Shown: piece after piece, positions 1-8,637 of the stretch
Layout: each line of letters begins with the position of its first letter
How positions within the stretch are numbered: the first letter of the stretch is position 1
Assembly: GCA_905197435.1 (NCBI GenBank)
Contig: CAJJYX010000015.1
Location: 1 to 30,938, forward strand
Reading direction: 5' to 3'
Source of the DNA: an uncultured Bacteroides sp.
GTDB lineage: Bacteria > Bacteroidota > Bacteroidia > Bacteroidales > Bacteroidaceae
Length of the DNA: 30,938 nucleotides
Position numbers and translations under genes: made by a program
Notes under the pieces: model-generated
Database searches by the model: none
Seen by the model: the letters and a program-made list of their open reading frames with translations, nothing else
What the model was told of the DNA's origin: nothing

Positions 1-92
1 TTCACGAGAGATACGCCGTTTGCTATAACCGCATACTCTATACATGTGTATTATTTATTATTGATTGTCTTTCTACCATAGTCTTCATTTTG

Positions 93-126
93 AGGTTGTG
101 TCAAAATGCTGGCACAACCTTTTTTG
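93..126 (+). terminator. Hairpin plus T-run at the edge of the IS
   Basis: An 8-bp perfect stem AGGTTGTG / CACAACCT with a 12-nt loop is followed by TTTTTT on the plus strand. Read in this direction it looks like an intrinsic terminator that would stop transcription entering the element antisense to the transposase. The stem also overlaps the transposase stop codon (101-103). Confidence is moderate because IS termini often form such stems for other reasons. Confidence 0.45.
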
Positions 127-1819
127 ATGATTTACAGTCTTCGTATATTTCCTTTTGCCTATGCAGCTTTTTTTCATTCATTTGGTAACAAGTTGCTATA
201 TTCTTGTTGTATCGGGTTATAAATAGTCCAATAAACATAGATTTAGCAAGTGTAATGAAGTCCTTTCCTGCCTTTCTGAGTTTTGCACACATCTTTTTGA
301 TATTAAACGCAATGGCAAAGAAAGCAAAGTCTATTGTCACTTTGTCTTCTCCCACATGCCGGAACCTTCTGTATGCCATGTTGTATTTCATTTGCCCGAA
401 AACAGCTTCCGGTTCTATACACCGCCTGCCCCTATGCTTGATTCCTTCTTCAGAGACTAATCTTTCCCGTGCCTGCCGTTTGTATTGGTTTAACCGGTGG
501 TTGACTTCTATCATACGGTTCCCCCGTGCTTTAAAACAACTTCCACGCAAAGGACAGCCTTCGCATCTTTGTGCCTCATATCGGGCACTTTCGGTGATGT
601 GCCCGCTCGCTGTTTTGTCACGTCTGGTTCCTATGCGGTTCATGTGTTGCCCTATCGGACAAACATAATAATCCCCTTCCGCATTGTAATGGAGACTTTC
701 CGCATGGAACGGGTTGGGAGCATAACGGGGACGCTGCTCTTTATGGAAGTAGTTGTACTTGACAAAGGCCTATATCCCGTTTTCCTGCATGAACCGGTAA
801 TTTTCTTCTGAGCCGTAACCGGAGTCTGCCACACCGATATCCGGTAAGCGGTTATAGCGGTACTGGAAGGAGTGGAAAAAAGGGATCAGGGTCAGCGTAT
901 CGGTAGGGTTGGAAAACAGCCGGAAGTCTATGAGGAATTGGTTTTCAGTACCTGTTTGCAGATTATACCCGGGCTTGGTCTGTCCGTTCTTCATGGCGTC
1001 CTCTTTCATACGCATGAATGTGGCGTCAGGATCGGTCTTGGAATAGGAATTACGCTCTCCGAGGACTTCAAGGTGATTGTCGTATTCCATCAGCTTGTCA
1101 CGATAACCTTCAAGTTCCCTGACCTGTTTCTTCTTTTCACGCAGGGCTTTCTTTTGTCCCTTGTCCTGTGTGGCAGGCTGGTGCTCCAGCACTTCTTTGA
1201 GCTCATCCACTATGCCGGAGAGCATGGAGGGAGTCAACTCCACGGATGTGTCTTTTACAAAGTTCTCCTGTACAATGGCTTCATCCACCTGCTCCAGAAG
1301 GATGCGAATCTTATTCAGCAACCTTGCACGCTTCCTTTCGACGGTCTTATGCCAGACAAAAGTATATTTGTTGGCCTTGGACTCAATCTTGGTGCCATCG
1401 ATATACTCCACGTCAAGACTGATGAAACCCTTGTCGGCAAGGACAAGAAACAGTTGTGTGAAGACGTGGTTTATCTCCTCCTTTACACGGTTACGGAAAC
1501 GGTTGATGGTCATGAAGTCCGGATGCTCATGACCGGCAAGCCAGATATAATGGATGTCACGCAAAAGAAGCTTCTCTATTTTACGGCAGGAATAGATATT
1601 ATTCATGTAAGCGTAGATAATGACCTTGAGCATCATCTTAGGATGATAGGCTGAGCGCCCGGTTTCTTTATAAAGCTTCTTGAAATTATCAAGATTGAGA
1701 TTATCAACAACTGCATTGACAATGTGGACCGGGTCGTCCGCAGCTATGTTCTCATCTATTCTTTGTGGAAAAAGAACGGTTTGGTTGGGAATGTAAGGAC
1801 GAAAATGTAACTTTGCCAT
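101..1819 (-). pseudogene. IS1182-family transposase, broken by one in-frame amber codon
   Basis: The minus strand encodes a DDE transposase in one frame over 573 codons. It is interrupted only by TAG at 770-772 (codon 350). The first 349 residues (770-1819) hold the N-terminal IS1182/DUF772-like helical region and the first acidic motif (YIDGTKIESKANKY). The second acidic motif (VADSGYG) lies just before the stop. After the stop the same frame resumes with AFVKYNYFHKEQRPRY and runs to 101, with a Cys cluster (CEGCPLRGSC) and the third acidic motif (EAVFGQMKYNMAYRRFRHVG). No frameshift is needed: 1819 and 643 are in phase. The expected residue is probably Glu (GAG to TAG), which is my inference from family resemblance. 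Without readthrough the protein loses its catalytic Glu and should be inactive. Family assignment is by motif recognition. Confidence 0.87.
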
Positions 1820-2005
1820 AACGAAATTCTAATGCCTAAAGTTACAAAAACTTATAAATTCACCCCGCAGATTTATTCATTGATCCTGTATAATAGGTTC
1901 ATTTGCTATATAAAACACTATGACCAATTACTTTAAGAGGTAAAGAGATATGGCTTTTATATACATATTAATCAAAAATAGGCTGTCACCAATTATGATA
2001 TTACA
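1820..2005. other. Intergenic spacer between IS and AbgT gene; nothing recognised
   Basis: This AT-rich spacer lies upstream of the transposase start and downstream of the AbgT stop. It contains no convincing coding sequence, tRNA, clear terminator or IS terminus. Confidence 0.5.
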
Positions 2006-3457
2006 TTATAGTCCTAACGGCAAACCACTCATGTACCAAAGAACGAATAAAGCAGTCCATGCCAATAGAATGACCAAAGAATATCTCCAAGTATATTTCA
2101 GTAGTGAGCCATAAGTGGATTGTTTGTCGTATTGTTGCATATAAGTCAGAACAAGCGGCATATAGAACATAAAGGGGGTTATAGCATTTGTAGCACTGTC
2201 CCCTATACGGAATGCACATTGAGCCATATCTGGTGCAATGCCCATGTTTGCTAATACCGGAACAAAAATGAAGGACATAAAAGCCCATTTGGCCGTAGCA
2301 GATACCATAAATAAATTGACCAGTGCTGTGAAAAGGATGAATAGGATCAATATCCACAAACTACCCAAAGAAACAGAGGACAGCAAATTAGCTCCTAAAA
2401 TGGCGAGGCATTTGTCTAAATGGGAATATTCAAAACAAGCAAACATCTGTGAGGCAAAAAATGCTATCACAAAATAAATACCCAGTAGTTTCATCGGCTG
2501 TGTAAGTCCTTCTATCACATCACCGTCCATACGGTAACGACCGGAGGCAAAACCATAGACCATTCCCATCAAACCTATCCCAAAAGAAAGTAGAAACAAA
2601 ATGCCGACTATAAACGGAGAACGAATCAGCCCACCATTGACACTTCGCAATATCCCCCATGAAGAAAATGTAGCCCACAAAATGATGGCGATATACAGCA
2701 AGCCGACAAATACAGCTCCCAACATAGCTCTCCGCTCCTTGCGGGACAATTGTTTGTAACCATTAAAATGAATATTTCCTACGTATTCTCCCAAGTGCGG
2801 TAACAAGTTCCTGCGGGTTATATGATAAATAATGAATGCAAGCAGGAATGTAGAAATAAAGAGAAAATAATAATTGCACAACGGCCCGGTTTGCCCCGGA
2901 GCAATATTCATCCTATCAACAGCTTCTTGCGTTGTAGAGGCAATCATGGGATCCAATGTACTCAAAAACAAGTTAGCACTATATCCACAAGAGACAGAAA
3001 CATAAGCAGTGATTATGCCTCCAACAGGGTGTAAACCGACCGATTGGAATAAGGTCGCAGCTATCGGCAACAGAATGATATATCCTGCGTCTCCCACTAT
3101 ATTAGACAACAATCCTAAAATAATGACCAACAGAATAATACACCAAGGATCACGCTGATTACGTATCCCCCTGCGGATACATGCGTCAATAAATCCCGAA
3201 TGCTGCGCTACACCTATTCCGAACATGGCCACAATTACCAGCCCTAATGGAGCAAATCCCGTAAAATTGGTCACGACATGGCGCAGCAGCCAGCGTATGC
3301 CTTCAGGACTTAGCAGACTCTGCACACGTATTTCCTCCCCCGTTTGCGGTTGCTGCACACTCATGCCATAGACATCAAATATCCATGACAGAAGGATGAC
3401 AGCCAGCGTCAGCAGGAAAAACATCGTGGCTGGGTGTGGCATGCGGAGTTTACTCAT
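2006..3457 (-). CDS. AbgT-family membrane transporter
   Basis: This is a 483-residue, very hydrophobic protein with about 11-13 membrane segments, the usual size for AbgT carriers (about 500). Near the C-terminus it has the family hallmark GDSATNAITPFMFYMP, and the middle has a paired half-site (NIVGDAGYIILLP). This inverted-repeat layout is typical of AbgT proteins. Characterised members import p-aminobenzoyl-glutamate or export sulfonamide-like antimetabolites using an ion gradient; the substrate here is unknown. The start codon lies inside the last codons of the upstream response regulator gene (overlap 3450-3457), so translation is probably coupled. It is the last gene of a kinase-regulator-transporter operon, which suggests the two-component system senses something related to its substrate. 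That link is inferred from position only. Confidence 0.88.
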   Translation of the reverse strand: MSKLRMPHPATMFFLLTLAVILLSWIFDVYGMSVQQPQTGEEIRVQSLLSPEGIRWLLRHVVTNFTGFAPLGLVIVAMFGIGVAQHSGFIDACIRRGIRNQRDPWCIILLVIILGLLSNIVGDAGYIILLPIAATLFQSVGLHPVGGIITAYVSVSCGYSANLFLSTLDPMIASTTQEAVDRMNIAPGQTGPLCNYYFLFISTFLLAFIIYHITRRNLLPHLGEYVGNIHFNGYKQLSRKERRAMLGAVFVGLLYIAIILWATFSSWGILRSVNGGLIRSPFIVGILFLLSFGIGLMGMVYGFASGRYRMDGDVIEGLTQPMKLLGIYFVIAFFASQMFACFEYSHLDKCLAILGANLLSSVSLGSLWILILFILFTALVNLFMVSATAKWAFMSFIFVPVLANMGIAPDMAQCAFRIGDSATNAITPFMFYMPLVLTYMQQYDKQSTYGSLLKYTWRYSLVILLAWTALFVLWYMSGLPLGL

Positions 3458-4178
3458 CGTCGGCTTCCAGATTGTCTATATTCAGAATTCGAAGTTCCAA
3501 TGCGCGTACCACCAGACGAGTGGCATTCACCCCCACCCGTTCATTGGGCGGAAAAAGACGACCGACCAAATCATTCTGCCGTTTCTCCAGCGACTTTACC
3601 CCAAAAGGCATTCCCTTCAGATTGGCAATCATTTCTTTGGTATAGCCCAATGCTAAATGGCGGAGGAAACGCTCATCATACTCGTCAATATCATAGCTTA
3701 TAATTGCTTCCTGGCGTTTTGCATCATTCAAAACAGATTTTTTGAAACGTTCTACTATTTTTTCCAATATCGGATAGTTAAAGACCAGTTTCTTGCCATC
3801 CATGACAGCTTGCACATCTGTTTTGGTCAGCAACTCTCCTGTTTTCAAGATAATGCCATCGGCACCGGCTTCAAGTACATCCACCCATAATTTTTCATTC
3901 AGTATTTCTCCCGTGAATATCAAGACATGTACTCCCGGATAGCGTTTGAATATATTCCGGCAGATATCCACTCCGATTGTGGTTGAGCCTCCCAACCCCA
4001 AATCAAGCAGAACAAGATCGGGCACACCGGCTTCAATCAATGTCCAAAACTCCTGCTCAGTCATGGCAGTACCTATTACTTCCGCATTTGGAATTTCATG
4101 GCGGAAAATTTCTTCCGTCCCCTTTAACTCCAGCTTGACATCTTCAACGATGATTACTTTAAATCTTTTATCTTCCAT
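3450..4178 (-). CDS. Response regulator with divergent LuxR-like DNA-binding tail
   Basis: This is a 242-residue protein. The receiver domain covers about residues 7-125. It has the acidic pocket E12/D13, phospho-acceptor D59 (LVLLDLG), the switch T89 and conserved K112 (IILKTG). After a linker the C-terminal part (about 160-240) resembles a LuxR/GerE helix-turn-helix: LALGYTKEMIANLKGMPFGV followed by KSLEKRQNDLVGRLF. The resemblance is loose. Its start codon is only 3 nt after the TGA of the giant tandem kinase gene, so the two are certainly cotranscribed and form a cognate pair. Its 3' end overlaps the transporter start. The likely role is a transcription factor answering the tandem kinase, with its own operon as the first target to test. 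Bacteroides have a family of such regulators annotated only as DUF-containing; I cannot name the exact DUF with certainty. Confidence 0.85.
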   Translation of the reverse strand: MEDKRFKVIIVEDVKLELKGTEEIFRHEIPNAEVIGTAMTEQEFWTLIEAGVPDLVLLDLGLGGSTTIGVDICRNIFKRYPGVHVLIFTGEILNEKLWVDVLEAGADGIILKTGELLTKTDVQAVMDGKKLVFNYPILEKIVERFKKSVLNDAKRQEAIISYDIDEYDERFLRHLALGYTKEMIANLKGMPFGVKSLEKRQNDLVGRLFPPNERVGVNATRLVVRALELRILNIDNLEADDE

Positions 4179-4181
4179 ATT

Positions 4182-7100
4182 TCATTTTTTCGGTAGCGTA
4201 AAATATATTGTAAAGCCTCCTTCTCTACCCGGTTCAGCATTGATACGACATCCCCGGTGCCCGGCAAACTCGTCATGGTCGCGGATAATCTGCTTGCATA
4301 CCAGATATTCCGTACCATGCAGTTCTCCTTTCTCACCGGCCGTCATACGGGACAAATTGGGATAGAACAACTGCCTCAATTCCTCACGTCCTTTTTCCCT
4401 GCGCATATCCGTAAAAAAGAAACGTATAAACTCCCCGTCTTCTTGGGCTGACAGGCAGACTGTTCCATCCAAAGCTACGGAACAAGCTTCGTCTATCAAG
4501 TTCTCCAAGAGGAAACGTAATAAGTTCCAGTCACCAATAATCTGTCCCTCCAAAAGCTGTATTTGAAAATCAATATGCACCTTGTTCCCTTTGCACACTT
4601 TGCGGAAGTACTTCCCGGCAGTAGACATTAGTTCCGACACAGATATTGTCGTACGTCGGAAACTCACTTCTTCCAACTGCCGGGAAGCACATGAACTGAG
4701 TGTCGTAAAGATACCTTTATAATACTCTATCAATTCACTGATGGCAGCCACCGTCTCCAGCTCCTCCGCTTCCGTCTGTCTGCCGGACTGCAGTTTCCCT
4801 ATCAGTTGTTTTATCTTATTCGGATAATAAATCGTTTCATGCTTAATGGTTGAAAGACAATTGTCCAACACCATGTTCTGTACATGTAGCAAACTGTCTT
4901 CCCACGAAGCCCGTCGGGCTTCATCCTGAGCCACTTCGATGTCCCGGTATTTTGTAGCCAATTTTATCACTGCATTAAAAATAACAATAGACACATAACG
5001 GGCAATCAGTTCCAAAAGCAAATGGTCAGTTTCCTGTTCCGTGCCTTCCCTACGCTCCAAACACAGCACACCTATGCAACGGCACACATTGCCTGCATCC
5101 ACAACAAGCGGCAATGCCTGTATGCTCTTCTCCGACATGTACACTTGTTGCTCAAAACAATTTTCCATATATTTCTTCCAAGTTGGCAGATCTTCCACCG
5201 GATTGGAAGTATATTCCAGTTTATGAGTCGCTTCGTTGTATACAGCTATAATTAACCGGTCTATACTCAAGAGTTCGTTCACGGCATCAAAAGCAATATT
5301 TACAATCTGCTGTGGAATTTCCTTCAGCGTATCTTCTTCGCGTTGTAACATTTCTTCCGTATCCAAAGCAGGAAGCAGGGATGCTTCAAATACCTTTCCA
5401 TTGATTTCCAATACTTGTTCCAAATTCCAGCGGTTCACCAAGCGTTTGCGAAAATAGAGTATATAATATCCCACCGGCAATACAAGCAGCAAAATCACTG
5501 CCAACAAGATGCCCACCATCTTGTTATTGGTGGAACGTTCCAGTTGCCGACAGTATTCTTCCAAAGACTGGTCTTCCCCCAACAACTTGTATAAGGTCGT
5601 GTAAGCGGCATTATTATAGCTATAGTCATCCCATTGCTTCAATGCAAGGAATGAGACTGCCGCTTCATTCCTAATATCCAAAATCACATGGAAATCGGAA
5701 TTAAACATCTGATTCCACCAGTCCAGCTCTGCAGGTGTCCCATCTCCAGTCAGCGTCACATAGCGACGGGCTGGATGGGCATATTGTCTGTAATGTTCAT
5801 TCAGGCAATGCATTGCCGAGTCTATATATTGTAAAGCCTGTTCATATTCCCCGTCTACATTGCTGTAATAAGCTTCGTTGGCATAATCAGAGGCTTCGTC
5901 CAGTAAAACTTCATATTCATTCTGTGCAAGCAGTGCCAGAGAATCCGGCAATATCTCCCCGGAAGCAGGCTGCTCCGCAGCATGACGGCATGATGACATA
6001 CACAGAGACAGCATGACGAGCAACACCGGCAAGGACTTACGAATGCCGGCAGGCAGACGGAAGTAGAAACGGCTCCCCTTCCCCAACCTGCTCTCTACAT
6101 TGAACAGGCACACCTTGAACAGTTCATTCGTCTTGCGGTATTTTTCAATGATACCTTTACAATTCATCAGTCCAAAACCACTTCCTTTATTCTTCCTTAA
6201 TTCCTCCTTATCGGGAGCGTCATTCATGCCGATAGCTTTCGAATCATACACTTTCTCTCCTACGATGCGGGCTACATCTTCAAGTGACAACCCACAGCCA
6301 TTATCCTCTACCGAGATTTCCACATAGTTTTCCTCCTGCCGTGCATATACTTTCACCATGCCGCCCTGAGGTGTATATTTACGGGCATTCTCTGCCAGCG
6401 TATTTATCATAAACAATGTAAGGGCTTTATCTGCCTTTACCCGTATATCCGTAGGCTGCACCTCCAAAGACTGCTTCTTCATCTCGAATGTACGGCTCCC
6501 CTTCCTGATTAGCTCGAAAAGCTCATTCAGTTCAAAAGTCTCAATATTCAGGCTAAGGCTTCCTTGCTTCATCTTTATCCAAAGGGCAAGAATATCATTG
6601 TATTCGTTGATGGTTGTAACCAACTCGTCAATATACTGAAATTTCTCCTCCTTTATCCGCTCTTCTCTGATAAATCCTTTTTGGGTCAGTTTCTGCACTT
6701 CGTTGATGATACGGTCTATATAAGGGTGAATCCCGTTTACAATAGCCATACATGCTTTCTTTATCAGATTTTGCCGTTTGTTTTCTGCTATGTGCTGCTC
6801 GTAAATATAGCGTTGCTTTTCCAGCCTGCGGCGTTCTTCGCCAAGGGAGATAGACGTCATACCGTTGTCGATTGCCCATTGGATATAGGGCGTTATCACC
6901 CGTACCATTGCCTGCTCATCCTTGCTCATCCGATGTGGGAAAACCAATTGCCCATTTTCTATGCGGATATCCTTCACGCCAAACAGCTTTTCCAATTCCG
7001 GGCAAACAGCTTCCCGGATAGAGTCGATGATTTCCTCTTCAGCCTGTGCATCAGCAGGAATGGATGCCGTTATCTTCTGGCAGATATCAAGCATCAGTTG

Positions 7101-8513
7101 CAAGCGGTGGAGATGTACTTTGCTCCGGACTTTGGAACGCTTGTTGAAAAACCAGAAAAACAGAGATACGAGTACAAAGCCTGCTATGACCAGTGACAAC
7201 ACAACGTTCAGTTGCCCCGCCTCCTTTCCCAATGCCTGATAGCGGCTCTCCAGTTCTTTGTCCTGCCGCGTATCTTCAAGAATATCCAGATAGATATTGC
7301 GGTTATAATCTGATTTTTCCTTCATCTCAAGTCCTGCATACGACACACTCAACTGTTCGCGAATACGCGATATCCACTCAGGAACAGTTTTCAATTTATG
7401 CTCAATCCATGCCTTCTCCGCGCAAATCGTATCACTACGGTCAAATGCCTTCAGCCAGTCAAGGCTATCATGACAATCATAGAACAGGCGATGATGATCA
7501 TTCACACACTCCAGTGCAAGCTTCAATGTATCAAGAGCCTCTGCATAATGGCTATGAGCATTCAGGTATTTGCCTATGGACACGTATGCCCCTGCTATCT
7601 GGTACAAATCCTTGTATTGGCTGAATTTTTGCAGTGCCAACTGCCCCAGCCGCATCGGGAGTAAAGAATCTGCCGGTACTCCAAATTGTGTCAGGGCATG
7701 AGAACGGCGGTCCTGAAAAAACTTGTAATTATCCGGTGAAGCCATCAGATTGGCAAGCCCTTGCACTCCGTTCCCTTCGAAATATAGATACCCTTTACGG
7801 GATGCCAACCGCCATGTGGTATATAGTTCATCAAATTCACGCAGTCTTCGTTCATCCGGCGTCTCGCCTTCGCACAAGGCAGCAGAACCCTTAATGTAAT
7901 GATAATATAACAACTGGTTGGTGTCTACCAACAATTCTTGATTTTCAGTCACTTCATTAATAGAAGTCACAGCCTCCGGACGTTGTTGCAGATAATAATA
8001 ATAGACAGCAGATACTATATAAAATTCAGAACGGGCATAATTCAAACGCATTTGTTCGTGTTTATCCACAAAAAGGTTGTCATCTTCCGCTATTCTTTTC
8101 ATTCGGTGCAAAGCACTGTTGCGATAGTCATAAAACTCCTTGTTCAAGGCTGTGCGCTGATAAATCTTCATTAGGCCGATATCAGCGATAAGGAGCTCCA
8201 GCTCATTCTTGGTCAGATTATAGACATCCATGTGAAATTTTTCGGCCTGTTCGAAATCCATACGCATAAAAGCACAAAACCCCAGATTATTGGATGCTTC
8301 CGCTTTTCCCTGCTTATAGAGGCTAATCTCACGGTAGGCTCTTGATGCTGCATGCCAGGATGAATCCAGGTTTTTATAACGATAAGCATAAGACACCTGG
8401 TTTAGAGAATCGATAAGCCGCACTTCCTTCATGGGTGCCGTTCCCACGCACGAAATCATTGTTGTACAAAGGTACAGCAATCCAGCAAACCATATGGAAG
8501 GAAGTCGTTTCAT
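4182..8513 (-). CDS. Giant tandem sensor kinase: two membrane TPR-sensor/kinase modules in one chain
   Basis: This is a 1443-residue protein. Module 1 starts with a lipoprotein-like signal (lipobox MISC, Cys22). A periplasmic, helical, TPR-like region follows (about 30-430), then a membrane segment (about 437-459), a coiled helix with candidate phospho-acceptor His596 (GIHPYIDRI), and an intact HATPase: N-box N709 (ENARKYTPQGG), G1 D737 (EDNGCGL) and G2 GSGFGL 777-782. Module 2 begins with a second signal-like stretch and lipobox (MSSC, Cys842). It continues with a short helical periplasmic part, a membrane segment (about 998-1021), a GAF-like region (about 1050-1190), candidate His1225 (KHETIYYP), and a degenerate ATPase. 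There the N-box Asn1338 is kept, but the G1 box is lost (TDMRREKG). The gene heads an operon with its response regulator (3-nt gap) and AbgT. This looks like a fusion of two related receptor kinases. Similar Bacteroides proteins exist under DUF5112/DUF5113-type names, but I recall this only vaguely. Confidence 0.85.
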   Translation of the reverse strand: MKRLPSIWFAGLLYLCTTMISCVGTAPMKEVRLIDSLNQVSYAYRYKNLDSSWHAASRAYREISLYKQGKAEASNNLGFCAFMRMDFEQAEKFHMDVYNLTKNELELLIADIGLMKIYQRTALNKEFYDYRNSALHRMKRIAEDDNLFVDKHEQMRLNYARSEFYIVSAVYYYYLQQRPEAVTSINEVTENQELLVDTNQLLYYHYIKGSAALCEGETPDERRLREFDELYTTWRLASRKGYLYFEGNGVQGLANLMASPDNYKFFQDRRSHALTQFGVPADSLLPMRLGQLALQKFSQYKDLYQIAGAYVSIGKYLNAHSHYAEALDTLKLALECVNDHHRLFYDCHDSLDWLKAFDRSDTICAEKAWIEHKLKTVPEWISRIREQLSVSYAGLEMKEKSDYNRNIYLDILEDTRQDKELESRYQALGKEAGQLNVVLSLVIAGFVLVSLFFWFFNKRSKVRSKVHLHRLQLMLDICQKITASIPADAQAEEEIIDSIREAVCPELEKLFGVKDIRIENGQLVFPHRMSKDEQAMVRVITPYIQWAIDNGMTSISLGEERRRLEKQRYIYEQHIAENKRQNLIKKACMAIVNGIHPYIDRIINEVQKLTQKGFIREERIKEEKFQYIDELVTTINEYNDILALWIKMKQGSLSLNIETFELNELFELIRKGSRTFEMKKQSLEVQPTDIRVKADKALTLFMINTLAENARKYTPQGGMVKVYARQEENYVEISVEDNGCGLSLEDVARIVGEKVYDSKAIGMNDAPDKEELRKNKGSGFGLMNCKGIIEKYRKTNELFKVCLFNVESRLGKGSRFYFRLPAGIRKSLPVLLVMLSLCMSSCRHAAEQPASGEILPDSLALLAQNEYEVLLDEASDYANEAYYSNVDGEYEQALQYIDSAMHCLNEHYRQYAHPARRYVTLTGDGTPAELDWWNQMFNSDFHVILDIRNEAAVSFLALKQWDDYSYNNAAYTTLYKLLGEDQSLEEYCRQLERSTNNKMVGILLAVILLLVLPVGYYILYFRKRLVNRWNLEQVLEINGKVFEASLLPALDTEEMLQREEDTLKEIPQQIVNIAFDAVNELLSIDRLIIAVYNEATHKLEYTSNPVEDLPTWKKYMENCFEQQVYMSEKSIQALPLVVDAGNVCRCIGVLCLERREGTEQETDHLLLELIARYVSIVIFNAVIKLATKYRDIEVAQDEARRASWEDSLLHVQNMVLDNCLSTIKHETIYYPNKIKQLIGKLQSGRQTEAEELETVAAISELIEYYKGIFTTLSSCASRQLEEVSFRRTTISVSELMSTAGKYFRKVCKGNKVHIDFQIQLLEGQIIGDWNLLRFLLENLIDEACSVALDGTVCLSAQEDGEFIRFFFTDMRREKGREELRQLFYPNLSRMTAGEKGELHGTEYLVCKQIIRDHDEFAGHRGCRINAEPGREGGFTIYFTLPKK

Positions 8514-8567
8514 AAAGCAAAGCTACAAATAAATCCGGGAAAGAAAAATAATTTTTATACAATAACT

Positions 8568-8600
8568 TTTGTTTTATGTAATGGGAAATTCATACCTTTG
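8568..8600 (+). promoter_or_regulatory. Bacteroides-type promoter for prs
   Basis: A -33 element TTTG (8568-8571) is separated by 21 bp from a perfect -7 element TACCTTTG (8593-8600). It lies 37 bp before the prs start codon. Both match the Bacteroidales sigma-factor consensus TTTG / TAnnTTTG. Confidence 0.8.
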
Positions 8601-8637
8601 CATACAAATTAACAAATAGGTAACATCTATTACACAA

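Larger units (their letters stand above)
93..1860 (-). mobile_element. Remnant or copy of an IS1182-like insertion sequence (ends not fixed)
   Basis: The transposase reading frame fills almost the whole element. At the 3' side of the transposase, AGGTTGTG (93-100) is mirrored by CACAACCT (113-120). This overlaps the stop codon and may be part of the terminal inverted repeat. I could not find a matching GACACAACC-type terminus upstream of the start codon (1820-2005), nor a target duplication. The right boundary given is therefore approximate, and the element may be truncated there. Confidence 0.5.

Noticed and set aside
652..834. Separate 60-codon frame spanning the break in the transposase, suggesting a frameshift
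   Set aside because: The two large transposase parts are in the same phase (1819 minus 643 is divisible by 3), so one TAG explains the break.
872..1654. 260-codon open frame on the plus strand, opposite the transposase
   Set aside because: The minus-strand frame has clear IS1182 transposase motifs; the opposite frame has none.
1820..2005. Search for the second inverted repeat of the IS
   Set aside because: No stretch complementary to the AGGTTGTGTCAAAA side was found, so the right end of the element cannot be set.
8518..8525. TAGCTTTG on the minus strand as promoter of the tandem kinase operon
   Set aside because: It lies only 4 nt before the start codon, which would put the transcription start inside the signal peptide, and it has no -33 element.
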